Assembly: GCA_021205245.1 (NCBI GenBank) | Contig: JAJPXZ010000006.1 | Coordinates: forward strand, 1 to 49,170 | DNA from: Planctomycetaceae bacterium | GTDB taxonomy: Bacteria; Planctomycetota; SZUA-567 | Direction of reading: 5' to 3' | Length of the DNA stretch: 49,170 nt | Part shown: in pieces, positions 1-8,086 of the stretch | Layout of the letters: every line of letters starts with the position of its first letter | Position numbering within the stretch: the first letter of the stretch is position 1 | Position numbers and translations under genes: made by a program | The notes under the pieces: model-generated | What the model was told of the DNA's origin: nothing | Seen by the model: only the letters and a program-made list of their open reading frames with translations | The model's database searches: none

Positions 1-433
1 TGCTCCTACTCTACCTGCTTGCCCACCACCTTCTCAAGCATCGCCAGACCGGGCGCTTAATCTACTACATCGGCGGCAACAAGGAGGCGACCCGCCTCTC
101 GGGCATAAGCGTCAGGAAGTACGAATGCCTGGCATACATCATGAGCGGCGTCACCGCGGCCTTGGCGGCCATCGTCCTCGTGTCCAAGTTAAACGCGGTC
201 CAGGCGCCGGCGGGAGCGGCTACGCGATGGACGCGGTGGCGGCGGCGGTAATCGGCGGCACCAGCCTCAGCGGCGGCGTCGGCAGCATCTGGGGCACCAT
301 ACTCGGCGCGGTGATGATCGGCGTCATCCGTAACGGCCTCAATCTGATGAACGCCAATTCCTATCTGCAACAGGGGATCATCGGGGTGGTGATCATCATC
401 GCCGTCCTTATCGACATGATGAAGAAAAAGTAG
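1..433 (+). pseudogene. Sugar ABC transporter permease, RbsC type, 3' end, frameshifted
   Basis: This is the C-terminal part of an inner-membrane permease of the ribose/xylose/galactose importer family; the 5' end lies outside the window. The frame beginning at base 3 encodes the conserved stretch with YIGGNKEATRLSGI and then a hydrophobic helix (YIMSGVTAALAAIVLVSKL). Near 212-214 this frame must change to the one that encodes AMDAVAAAVIGGTSLSGG and the last two helices, ending in DMMKKK at the TAG of 431-433. One extra G in the GGG run at 212-214 would restore a continuous RbsC-like product (AVQAPAGSGYAMDA). The lesion is therefore a single-base deletion or a sequencing error. The binding-protein gene follows at 497, so this is the membrane component of the same importer. 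Confidence 0.8.
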
Positions 434-496
434 GTTCGCCGGCCATGCGCCCGGGAGCGTATGGCGGTTCAGGCTTTACATCTCAAGGAGAGGCAC

Positions 497-1441
497 ATGC
501 GTACATTTGCATCCCGCGCCGCCAGAGTGCTTGCAATTTTGGCCCTGGTCGTTTTTCTGCTGCCGGTTAGCGTCTTTGCCGGCCAGTATAAAATCGGCTA
601 TGTTTCGAAAAACCTCAACGACGACTTCATGATCAGTCTCAAGGAAGGGGCGGAAGAGCACGCCGCGAAGCTGGGCGTCGAACTCTATTACATGACCGCG
701 AACAATAACACCGACATAGAAAAACAGATTCAGCTCGCCGATGACATGATCACCCTCGGGGTGGACGCCCTTATCCTCGTTCCGATGGAACCGGCCTCAC
801 TCATTCCCACCATCATCAAGGCGAACGAAGCCGACATTCCTGTCATCCTGGTCAACGACCCAATCGACGACGAGGCGGCGAAGGAACAGGGCGCGACTTA
901 CGTCACCTATGTCGGCACCGATAATGTCATGGGCGGCAAGGTCGCGGCCGAGTACGTGAAGAAGAACTACCCGAACAGCGCAAAGGTGGCGTTGATCGGC
1001 GGCGTGGCCGGTCAGACCACCAGCGACCAGCGCCTCGACGGGTTTAAATTGGGCATCAAAGACCAACCGAACATCGAGGTTGTCGCCGAGCAGCCCACCG
1101 ATTGGTCGCGCGATCAGGGCTTCAATGTCATGCAGAACATGCTGACCGCCAATCCGCATATCGATCTCGTATTCGGCGCTTCCGACGTCATGATCATGGG
1201 CGCGAGCGAGGCGATTATCCAGGCCGACATGCAGGACAAAATCAAGGCCCTCGGCTTTGACGGCTCGGCGGAAGCCCTGGAGATGGTCAAGAACGGCGAT
1301 ATGCTTGGCACTGTCGCCCAATACCCCACGATCATGTCGTCCACTGCGCTGGACGCCGCCATTGACACCCTGAACGGCAAAACAGTTCCCAATCCTATCT
1401 ACACTCATTTGGAAGTGTTGACCAAGGAAACCATCAAGTAA
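497..1441 (+). CDS. Sugar ABC transporter periplasmic binding protein (ribose-binding family)
   Basis: This periplasmic binding protein delivers a sugar or polyol to an RbsC-type permease. The ATG at 497 is preferred over the upstream ATG at 461, because AAGGAG lies at 485-490 and a clean signal peptide starts there. That peptide has RAAR, then a hydrophobic run, with cleavage expected after VFA at residue 28. The mature part has the type-1 periplasmic fold with IGYVSKNLNDDFM, LVPMEPASLIPTI, the hinge-side VNDPIDDE, TTSDQRLDGF and GFDGSAEALEMV. Its 314 residues are normal for the family. It follows the permease fragment by about 60 bases and precedes two dehydrogenases, so it belongs to one uptake and oxidation cluster. 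The ligand is unknown; rhizopine, inositol or ribose binders are the closest general type. Confidence 0.87.
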   Translation: MRTFASRAARVLAILALVVFLLPVSVFAGQYKIGYVSKNLNDDFMISLKEGAEEHAAKLGVELYYMTANNNTDIEKQIQLADDMITLGVDALILVPMEPASLIPTIIKANEADIPVILVNDPIDDEAAKEQGATYVTYVGTDNVMGGKVAAEYVKKNYPNSAKVALIGGVAGQTTSDQRLDGFKLGIKDQPNIEVVAEQPTDWSRDQGFNVMQNMLTANPHIDLVFGASDVMIMGASEAIIQADMQDKIKALGFDGSAEALEMVKNGDMLGTVAQYPTIMSSTALDAAIDTLNGKTVPNPIYTHLEVLTKETIK

Positions 1442-1462
1442 CTGTGCGATCGGATTCACATC

Positions 1463-2500
1463 ATGACGAATAACACAATGAGGGCCGCCGTCTTCAAGGG
1501 AGACGGTAGGCTGGAGGTGGAATCGGTGCCGATGCCGCGCATCGAAAGCGATTCCGACGTTCTTCTGAAGGTGGAAGCCGCCAGCATCTGCGGCAGCGAT
1601 CTCCACATCCTCCATGTGCCACCGGGACAGCGCGGTGATCCCGGCACGGTGATGGGACACGAGTTCGTGGCAACGGTGGTTGCCGTAGGGCAAGGTGTGG
1701 AGACGGTTCATGCCGGCGATCGGGTGGTGGTCGAGCCCAACATTTCCTGCGGAACCTGCCCCGAATGCCGTGGCGGCCACGAAAACCTCTGCGCCAACGC
1801 GCAAAATATCGGGCAGTGGCGGGACGGCGGTTTTGCCGAGTACTGCGTCGTGCCAGCCAGCCAGTTGCACGCGGTGCCGGACGGCATCCCGATACGGCTC
1901 TGCGCCTTGGCCGAGCCGCTGGCTTGCGTCATGCACGGCATGATGCGTCTGAATCCCATGCCCCACGAGCGAGTGGTTCTTTTCGGCGCAGGCGCGATCG
2001 GCCTCATTTTCCTCCGGGTGCTGACCGTCTTCGGCGTCAAGGATATCGTGGTAGTGGAAACGATGCCGAGCCGGCGGGAAATCGCCGCCAAGCTGGGCGC
2101 GAGCCGGGTTGCGGACCCGGTCGCCGAAGATGTTCCGGCGCTTCTGAAGGACCAATGGAGTGGCTTGGCCGACGTGGCAATCGATGCGGTGGGCGCGGGG
2201 CCGGTTCTCGGCCAGGCCATGGATGCTGTCCGCAACGGCGGGCGCATTCTCGTCTTCGGGCAAAACATGACCCAACGCTCCACCATCAGTCCGGGCCTCA
2301 TCAATGCCAAAGAGTTGACTCTCTTCGCCACCCTTGCGGTGAAGAAGAGCTTCCCGGCCGCCCTCGCCATGCTGCGCGACCCACGCTTGCGGCTTGATGA
2401 GCTTATTAGCCATGAGTTCACCTTGTCGCAAATCGGAGAAGGCGTCGAGTGCATGCGCCGCCAGGAGGCGGTAAAGGCGGTCATTTACCCGGGCCGATGA
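1463..2500 (+). CDS. Zinc-dependent alcohol/polyol dehydrogenase (MDR family)
   Basis: This is a medium-chain dehydrogenase of 345 residues in the sorbitol/threonine dehydrogenase group, likely oxidising the imported polyol with NAD(P). The catalytic zinc region has SICGSDLH and GHEFVATV. The structural zinc lobe has four cysteines in ISCGTCPECRGGHENLC. The Rossmann part has VVLFGAGAIGLIFLRVL and a conserved VAIDAVGAG. The start at ATG 1463 is followed by an in-frame ATG at 1478 (MRAAVFKGDGRL), which is also possible because no strong ribosome-binding site precedes either. The gene lies 21 bases after the binding-protein stop and 26 bases before the next oxidoreductase, so one transcript is likely. 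The substrate cannot be read from the sequence. Confidence 0.85.
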   Translation: MTNNTMRAAVFKGDGRLEVESVPMPRIESDSDVLLKVEAASICGSDLHILHVPPGQRGDPGTVMGHEFVATVVAVGQGVETVHAGDRVVVEPNISCGTCPECRGGHENLCANAQNIGQWRDGGFAEYCVVPASQLHAVPDGIPIRLCALAEPLACVMHGMMRLNPMPHERVVLFGAGAIGLIFLRVLTVFGVKDIVVVETMPSRREIAAKLGASRVADPVAEDVPALLKDQWSGLADVAIDAVGAGPVLGQAMDAVRNGGRILVFGQNMTQRSTISPGLINAKELTLFATLAVKKSFPAALAMLRDPRLRLDELISHEFTLSQIGEGVECMRRQEAVKAVIYPGR

Positions 2501-2526
2501 AAATTTTTAGAATCGGACAAGGAATC

Positions 2527-3681
2527 ATGGAAACAAAACTACGATTCGGCATGGTCGGCGGCGGCAATGGCGGCAATATAGGCAACAGCCATCGCCGGGG
2601 CGCGCTTATGGACAGCCTCGCTGTGCTGACGGCGGGCAGCTTTACCCGGGACGGCGAGCGCAACCGCCGGGACGGCGAAAGGTGGGGCGTCCCGGCCGAC
2701 CGCATTTACTCGGATTACGCGGCCATGGCGGAAGAGGAGGGACGGCGACCGGACGGCATCGATTTCGTCAGTATCGTCACGCCGAACGCCTCCCATTATC
2801 CTGTTGCCAAATGTTTTCTCGCACACGGCATCAATGTCGTGTGCGAAAAGCCGTTCACCTTGTCTGTCCCGGAGGCGGAAGAATTACGCCGGTTGGCGGC
2901 GGAAAAGAATCTCGAAATATGCGTCACCTACACGTACGCGCATTATCCCATTATGCGCGAATGCCGCCATCTGGTCGAGTCGGGCCGGATCGGCCGAATT
3001 ATCGACATCGTCGCCGAATACCCGCAGGATTGGATGATACTCGGCCTCAGCAAGGATGCGGATAACTTCACGAAATGGATTGGCGACCCTGCCACGTCGG
3101 GCAACTCCAATGTTACCGCCGCCATGGGGGTGAATCTCAATTACCTTATTACAGCCATGACCGGCCTGGAACTGGAGAGCGTCCTGGCGCATTTCGGGTA
3201 TTATCCCGAGGACGCGCCGTTGGAGACGACGGCCCGCATTTTCCTCCGGTACAAGGGGGGTGCGGGAGGGTTGGCCTGGACTTCCAATGTCGCCATCGGC
3301 CATGACTGCACCATCGATCTGAAGCTGTACGGCGACAAGGGTTCGATACGGTGGTCGCACGAGGATCCGACGCGGCTCACAGTGTCGTATCTCGGCGGAC
3401 CGGTCGAGATTTTGGCCGCTAACCGCGACTATCTGGATGAATGGAGCAGGGAGGCGTCGCGGCTGCCGGCCGGCCATCCGGAGGGATTTTACGAGGCATT
3501 CGCCAATATCTATCGCGAGTTCTGCCGCCATCTCCTCGACAAGAAAAACGGCGCGGCGGGCCAGTCCGGCGACTATTTCTATCCAAAGGCCCGCGACGGC
3601 GTCGATGGGGTTCGCTTCGTCCATGCGTGTGTCCGAAGCCAGCAAACCGGCAATGCGTGGACGAATGTGGCTGATGGTTAA
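2527..3681 (+). CDS. Gfo/Idh/MocA family oxidoreductase
   Basis: This NAD(P)-dependent sugar or inositol dehydrogenase-like protein has 384 residues. The N-terminal Rossmann motif is FGMVGGGNGGNIG (residues 7-19). The family hallmark CEKPF has its conserved Lys at 108. The C-terminal part includes the GHPEGFYEAFANIYREF segment typical of this family. The ATG at 2527 is chosen because CAAGGAATC precedes it; a longer open frame reaches into the preceding gene without a better start. It closes the first uptake cluster and converges on the transaldolase gene at 3748. The 66 bases between them hold no convincing terminator hairpin. The substrate is not identifiable. Confidence 0.85.
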   Translation: METKLRFGMVGGGNGGNIGNSHRRGALMDSLAVLTAGSFTRDGERNRRDGERWGVPADRIYSDYAAMAEEEGRRPDGIDFVSIVTPNASHYPVAKCFLAHGINVVCEKPFTLSVPEAEELRRLAAEKNLEICVTYTYAHYPIMRECRHLVESGRIGRIIDIVAEYPQDWMILGLSKDADNFTKWIGDPATSGNSNVTAAMGVNLNYLITAMTGLELESVLAHFGYYPEDAPLETTARIFLRYKGGAGGLAWTSNVAIGHDCTIDLKLYGDKGSIRWSHEDPTRLTVSYLGGPVEILAANRDYLDEWSREASRLPAGHPEGFYEAFANIYREFCRHLLDKKNGAAGQSGDYFYPKARDGVDGVRFVHACVRSQQTGNAWTNVADG

Positions 3682-3747
3682 CCGGCTTCCAGTCGTCGAG
3701 GTAGCCCTCACTTTACCATGGGATTGCGTTGAAGCGTCTACACTTCT

Positions 3748-4782
3748 CTAAAATCCATAGGCTCCAATGGGCTTCCAGCCGCACTCGATGAATTGCGTCA
3801 GTGTGCGATTCGTCGCCCCATATGTTACAAATTCCTCAAGTGCCATACCGTCGGGTTCATAGGCGCGGCGGAATTCCTTCATGGTGAGGAGGCGGTCCAA
3901 GACATCCTGTGATACCTCTTCATTACTATGCGGCATGAACGGTTTTGATTCTTTGGCCAGTGCTTTTTGAATGGATGGGCCGATTGACATGATCATTTTG
4001 GCTCCGGCTAGACTGGTGACATGATATGCGCCACGGCAGCCCGCCGGCATGAGAAATGTATCATACCCTTTGCTTTGGAATATCCTGTATGCTCTTTTAA
4101 TGCAAGCGGTCCCGGCTTGGATTATATCGCTTTCCGGAATTGACAGTGCACTGTCTTTTGCCACGTCGCGAAGATAATCGTCCAGCCTGCCCACCATAAT
4201 GACGGCAATAGACAGACCAGGTTTAACACCATTTTTTTCTGCCGTTTTCTTGCCGCTTTCCCTGGCCTCCGCTACCGCAAGAACCTGCGGTACGGTAAAA
4301 CTCACCGAGGCCGCTACGTTCATGCCCAACGCGACGCACTGTTCAAACGCGCGTATGCCTGCTGCGGTCGCGGGAAGTTTGACGACGATGTTTTGGGACC
4401 AGGATGCCAAGACCTTCGCCTGCTCGACCATATATTCGGTATCACCATGGAAATTCGGATTCACCTGCGCGCATACATAGCCTTCGCCAATACCACCCAT
4501 GGTGAATATCGGCATGGTCTTTTGGGCGTAAAAGCCGGTGACGGCATGCATCAACGCGAGAGCTTTAGCATCGCCGGTCAGCGTTTTATCCACTCCCGAC
4601 GTTTTTTCCTTCCACATGTCCCTGTCGCCGGAGAGAGCACCACTCACCAAAACCGGATTGGTCGTCATGCCGGTTGCACCGTTGCCGTAAGCCTGTTCCT
4701 GTTCGGCGAGTATGGCGGAATCATTCCACCACACCGTCGGTGTTTCATGCGCAAGCCATTTCAGATAGACATTGTTTTCCAT
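3748..4782 (-). CDS. Transaldolase-family protein
   Basis: This TIM-barrel protein of 344 residues is related to transaldolase and fructose-6-phosphate aldolase. It carries the family signature TTNPVL (residues 40-45) and the Schiff-base lysine motif VVKLPAT, with Lys at 135. The segment GLSIAVIMVGRLDDYLRD resembles the phosphate-binding region of transaldolases. It is the last gene of the operon that starts with the molybdenum hydroxylase. It lies 57 bases after the hydroxyacyl-CoA-dehydrogenase-like gene, with AAGGA before the start. Its presence suggests that the pathway ends in a sugar-phosphate or a C-C cleavage. Whether it has true transaldolase activity or another aldolase activity is open. 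Confidence 0.8.
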   Translation of the reverse strand: MENNVYLKWLAHETPTVWWNDSAILAEQEQAYGNGATGMTTNPVLVSGALSGDRDMWKEKTSGVDKTLTGDAKALALMHAVTGFYAQKTMPIFTMGGIGEGYVCAQVNPNFHGDTEYMVEQAKVLASWSQNIVVKLPATAAGIRAFEQCVALGMNVAASVSFTVPQVLAVAEARESGKKTAEKNGVKPGLSIAVIMVGRLDDYLRDVAKDSALSIPESDIIQAGTACIKRAYRIFQSKGYDTFLMPAGCRGAYHVTSLAGAKMIMSIGPSIQKALAKESKPFMPHSNEEVSQDVLDRLLTMKEFRRAYEPDGMALEEFVTYGATNRTLTQFIECGWKPIGAYGF

Positions 4783-4839
4783 TTATTGCGGTCCTTTTTG
4801 GGATGTCAATATTACGCTGGAGGTCAAGTCCTCTAGCGT

Positions 4840-5793
4840 TCAATTACCTTCAGGGAGGCTCCAGTTGAAAAATCCTAGATAGGGTTGTGCCGCGCGATTG
4901 CGGAAATCTTCCATATCCACATTCTTCCAGTCGTACACGCCTTTGCCCGTCTTCTGGCCAAGGTCACCGGCTTCCAGGCGGGAGCGGATATACGGCTGCG
5001 CCGTGGTGGCGTTACACAGATCCGGATAGAGGTAGTCATGAATACTGACAATCATGTCGAGCCCGGCATAGTCGAAGTGTTCGAACAGGCCGATTGAGGT
5101 ATAACGCGGAACAAAACTGTATTTCAGCGTCTTGTCGATATCTTCGGCGCTGGCGATGCCCTCCTCGATCATATGGACCGCCTCCCGGTAGAGGGCATGC
5201 TGAAGTCGGTTGCCGATAAAGCCGGGAGCCGGCTTCTTCATAACCACGACTTTTCGTCCGACCGATTCAAGAACGTCGTAAGCGACCTGGATAGCTTGAG
5301 GACTGCTATAGCGGCTGCCAACCAACTCGATGGAGGGAACCAGGTGCGGCGGATTCCAGGGGTGAGCGCCAACCAGCTTCGCCCTATCCTTTGTCATGCC
5401 TTCGGCGAGATCGTCGGCCGAAAGAGCGGATGTCGATGAAGCCAAGGCCTGGTAGTTATGGCAATGCTGTTCAATAAGTTTGTAGACGGCGTGTTTGACA
5501 TCGATGCGCTCAAAGACACTTTCAAAAATGAAATCGGTATGCGCCACATCTTCGTATTTTTGCGTTATACCAAGGAGCTTGGCGCATGCGGCATACTGTT
5601 TTTCCGTGACCAATCCCTTGGCGATGAGGTCGCGAAAGCATTCGTCATAGCGTTTTTCCCCAGCCTCGGCTTGTTGATCGTCGATGGCGAGCATGGTGGT
5701 GGGATAGCCATTGCCGGTGAAAAGGGCGGCCATGCTCGCGCCGATCATGCCGGTGCCGATAATGGTGATGTGGTTTATTGAATCCAGTTTCAT
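4840..5793 (-). CDS. 3-hydroxyacyl-CoA dehydrogenase family protein
   Basis: This NAD-dependent dehydrogenase of 317 residues is in the family that includes 3-hydroxybutyryl-CoA dehydrogenase and L-gulonate 3-dehydrogenase. The Rossmann motif is ITIIGTGMIGASMAALF near residues 9-25. The conserved region GAHPWNPPHLVPSIELV holds the family's catalytic His. The C-terminal domain begins with KKPAPGFIGNRLQHALYREA and ends in GQKTGKGVYDW. GAGGAG precedes the ATG. It lies between an MBL hydrolase and a transaldolase in one operon, with no acyl-CoA ligase or thiolase nearby. A hydroxy-acid or sugar-acid substrate is therefore as likely as an acyl-CoA; this is inference. Confidence 0.83.
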   Translation of the reverse strand: MKLDSINHITIIGTGMIGASMAALFTGNGYPTTMLAIDDQQAEAGEKRYDECFRDLIAKGLVTEKQYAACAKLLGITQKYEDVAHTDFIFESVFERIDVKHAVYKLIEQHCHNYQALASSTSALSADDLAEGMTKDRAKLVGAHPWNPPHLVPSIELVGSRYSSPQAIQVAYDVLESVGRKVVVMKKPAPGFIGNRLQHALYREAVHMIEEGIASAEDIDKTLKYSFVPRYTSIGLFEHFDYAGLDMIVSIHDYLYPDLCNATTAQPYIRSRLEAGDLGQKTGKGVYDWKNVDMEDFRNRAAQPYLGFFNWSLPEGN

Positions 5794-5847
5794 GGCTGGC
5801 GTGCTCCTCTTGGTGTTTTCTATGGTGATCCCTGCCGAAATTCTTCT

Positions 5848-6705
5848 CTATGCCCCTATCTTCCCAGCCAGATAGTTGAAACATTTGACGACGTTAGTGC
5901 GCTGGATGTACTCCATCATTTCGTCCTGGCCAATATCCACCGGGAACCGGTCGGCAAAGCTGATAGTAGCGATGCACTCCTCGACGGTTTTCCCTTCGGC
6001 CATTGCCCTGCCGACAGCGGCCAACCATTCGTAAATGAACGCCAACTGTTCCTGGATATACTCCTTGCCCACTATCGGCCCGTGGCCTGGAACGATTGTG
6101 TCCACATCCAGTGTGTAGATGAATTTGAGCGAGGCGATGAGTTCGTCGATATTGGCTGAGTGGAGCCAGGTCTGGCAGCCGGAAAAGACAGTGTCGCCGA
6201 CAAACACAACGCGCTCTTCCGGCACATGAACCGCTATCTGCGAATCGGCGTGACCAGGGGTGTGATAAAGGTTGAAGGTATGCTTGCCTACCTTGAGGGT
6301 CATGTTCTGGCTAAAGGTAATTTGTGGCAGGTTGACTATGTACTGCTCGCGTGAGGGCATCTTTTTCAGCCCTTCGGGATCCTGCCGGGTGAGCACGTCC
6401 ACACTGTAGTCATAGCCGTCCATGGTGCCTGGCACGAGGAAGAAGGCGTCCTTCATCTTTTCGTGCCCGACAACCGGACACTTATCAGCAAACCAGTGAT
6501 TGCCGAATATATGGTCGATATGCGGCTCGGTGTTGATGAGGTACTTAATCGGGCCACGGCTCTCGGCGAATTGGATCATCTCGAGAAGGGTGGTCAGCCA
6601 CTGGGCATTGTCGATAAACACCGCGCCCTCGCTGGTGAAGACAATACTGGGATTGCAGCCGCGAATTTTCGTTTCGCTAAAGACATTCGGGGTGATTTGT
6701 TCCAT
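5848..6705 (-). CDS. MBL-fold metallo-hydrolase with Glu in the first zinc-ligand position
   Basis: This metallo-beta-lactamase-fold protein has 285 residues. The usual HxHxDH metal motif appears as NTEPHIDHIFGN: Glu60 stands where the first His normally is, followed by His62, Asp64 and His65. The other ligands are in place: His of TPGHADS, Asp of FVGDTVF and His of VPGHGPI. The codon is clearly GAG, so the change is not a reading artefact. The substitution may mark a subfamily with altered metal binding. The gene starts 13 bases after the FAD subunit of the molybdenum hydroxylase, so it is translated from the same message. It may hydrolyse a product of that enzyme, such as a lactone or ester; that is inference. 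Confidence 0.82.
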   Translation of the reverse strand: MEQITPNVFSETKIRGCNPSIVFTSEGAVFIDNAQWLTTLLEMIQFAESRGPIKYLINTEPHIDHIFGNHWFADKCPVVGHEKMKDAFFLVPGTMDGYDYSVDVLTRQDPEGLKKMPSREQYIVNLPQITFSQNMTLKVGKHTFNLYHTPGHADSQIAVHVPEERVVFVGDTVFSGCQTWLHSANIDELIASLKFIYTLDVDTIVPGHGPIVGKEYIQEQLAFIYEWLAAVGRAMAEGKTVEECIATISFADRFPVDIGQDEMMEYIQRTNVVKCFNYLAGKIGA

Positions 6706-6718
6706 GGAGAGCTCTTTT

Positions 6719-7588
6719 CTATTGTTGAATTGCCTTGCCGTATGCCTCTTTCAACACATGCTTCGTCCAGACCCGGACCATCTCCTTGCGGTAATCCGCA
6801 GTCGCACGGGCATCGGAAATCGGCTTGATACAGTCGGCCGCCGCTTTTCCCACACTCACGGCAAGTTCATCCGTTAGTTTGTGTCCGATCAGCAATTTCT
6901 CCACATCCGGTATACGAAGCGGAACCGGAGCAACCGCTCCCACGACAAAGCGCGCATCAGTCACCACGCCTTCCGCATCGACCTGAAGCCGGGTGGCAAC
7001 GCCGATAATGGCAATGTCGGTGTCGCCGCGAATGGCGTATTTCTTGTAGGCTGTTCCATTGCCGGCCGGGAATTTCTCGATGGTACAGCCGAGGAGGAAT
7101 TCCCCACGCTCGAGAGCGGTTTGGCTGGGGCCTTTGAAAAATTTTTCGAGCGGCACTTCCCTCTCACCCTTTGGTCCCCGGATGGTTGCGACGGCATCCA
7201 ATACCATGAGTCCGGGAATGGTGTCGGCACTGGGCGAGGCGTTGCAGGTATTGCCGCCGATAGTGGCGATGTTCCGCACCTGGGTGCTGGAGACATGCCC
7301 GGCGCCGCGTTTCACCACCTCCCATGGACCGGTCAGCAGAGGCGATTTGGATAGATCCATCAGCCTGGCCATAGCGCCGATTTTTATGCCGTCGTCATAT
7401 TTATACACGCGTGCCAGTTCGGGTAATTGATTGAGGCTGACGAGTACCTTGGGCCGAAGCAGGCGGTTCCGCATCTTGACGACCAGATCCGTGCCTCCGG
7501 CGAGCAGTTTGGCATCGGGTCCGTATTCGTCCAGCAATTGCGCGCATTCATCCACCGAGATGGGTTCGAAGAAATAGTCGAATCGCAT
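6719..7588 (-). CDS. Molybdenum hydroxylase FAD-binding subunit (CoxM/XdhB type)
   Basis: This medium subunit (289 residues) of a xanthine dehydrogenase-family enzyme carries FAD and passes electrons from the iron-sulfur subunit. The FAD-binding loops are seen as LLAGGTDLVVKMRNR (about residues 30-44) and TIGGNTCNASPSADT. The C-terminal CO-dehydrogenase flavoprotein domain follows. A strong ribosome-binding site (GGGAGG) precedes the ATG at 7588, three bases from the stop of the small subunit gene. The gene order large-small-medium is encoded contiguously on this strand, as expected for one heterotrimer. Confidence 0.9.
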   Translation of the reverse strand: MRFDYFFEPISVDECAQLLDEYGPDAKLLAGGTDLVVKMRNRLLRPKVLVSLNQLPELARVYKYDDGIKIGAMARLMDLSKSPLLTGPWEVVKRGAGHVSSTQVRNIATIGGNTCNASPSADTIPGLMVLDAVATIRGPKGEREVPLEKFFKGPSQTALERGEFLLGCTIEKFPAGNGTAYKKYAIRGDTDIAIIGVATRLQVDAEGVVTDARFVVGAVAPVPLRIPDVEKLLIGHKLTDELAVSVGKAAADCIKPISDARATADYRKEMVRVWTKHVLKEAYGKAIQQ

Positions 7589-7591
7589 GGC

Positions 7592-8086
7592 TTACCTCCC
7601 CGCCAGAATGTGGTCTCGGGCCGCCTCGACAGCCTCGATAATCTTGACATAGCCGGTGCAGCGGCAGAGATTGCCGTGCATGGCTTCGCGAATGTCCTCT
7701 TCGCTGGCGTGCGGGTTTTCGTCCAATACCGCTTTGGCTATCATGATCATTCCCGGTGTGCAGAATCCGCACTGAATGGCGAAATGGTCGATAAAAGCTT
7801 GTTGGATGGGATGCAGGCCGTTTTCACCCTCAAGACCTTCTATGGTGAGGATCTTCGCGTCACGTGCCTGACCGATGAGTATGGAGCAGCACTTGACGGC
7901 CTTGCCGTTGATGATGATGGTACAAGCGCCGCAGTTGCCGTCTTCGCAGCCCTGCTTGGCGCCGGTCAGTTGCAGATCGTCCCGAAGCACTTCGAGCACG
8001 GTCTTGTAGGGTTCAATATCGATGGTGTAGGGAGCGCCGTTGACTGTGAAGGAAATATTGATAGTTACCGCTTCCGCCGTTCTCAT
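7592..8086 (-). CDS. Molybdenum hydroxylase [2Fe-2S] subunit (CoxS/XdhC type)
   Basis: This small subunit of the hydroxylase has 164 residues. The first cluster has the plant-type ferredoxin pattern CEDGNCGAC plus a later Cys in KCCSIL. The second cluster has CGFC and, 31-33 residues later, CRC in NLCRCTGY. The ATG at 8086 is chosen because AGGAGG lies just upstream and the ATG overlaps the stop of the large subunit gene as ATGA. A longer frame reading upstream into the large subunit gene is not supported. It wires the molybdenum site to FAD in the medium subunit. Confidence 0.92.
   Translation of the reverse strand: MRTAEAVTINISFTVNGAPYTIDIEPYKTVLEVLRDDLQLTGAKQGCEDGNCGACTIIINGKAVKCCSILIGQARDAKILTIEGLEGENGLHPIQQAFIDHFAIQCGFCTPGMIMIAKAVLDENPHASEEDIREAMHGNLCRCTGYVKIIEAVEAARDHILAGR

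Noticed and set aside
797-2431. A long open frame on the minus strand opposite the binding protein and zinc dehydrogenase genes.
   Set aside because: Both plus-strand genes have clear family motifs; the antisense frame is rich in His, Arg, Asp and Gly as expected from GC-rich shadow coding and has no recognisable domain.
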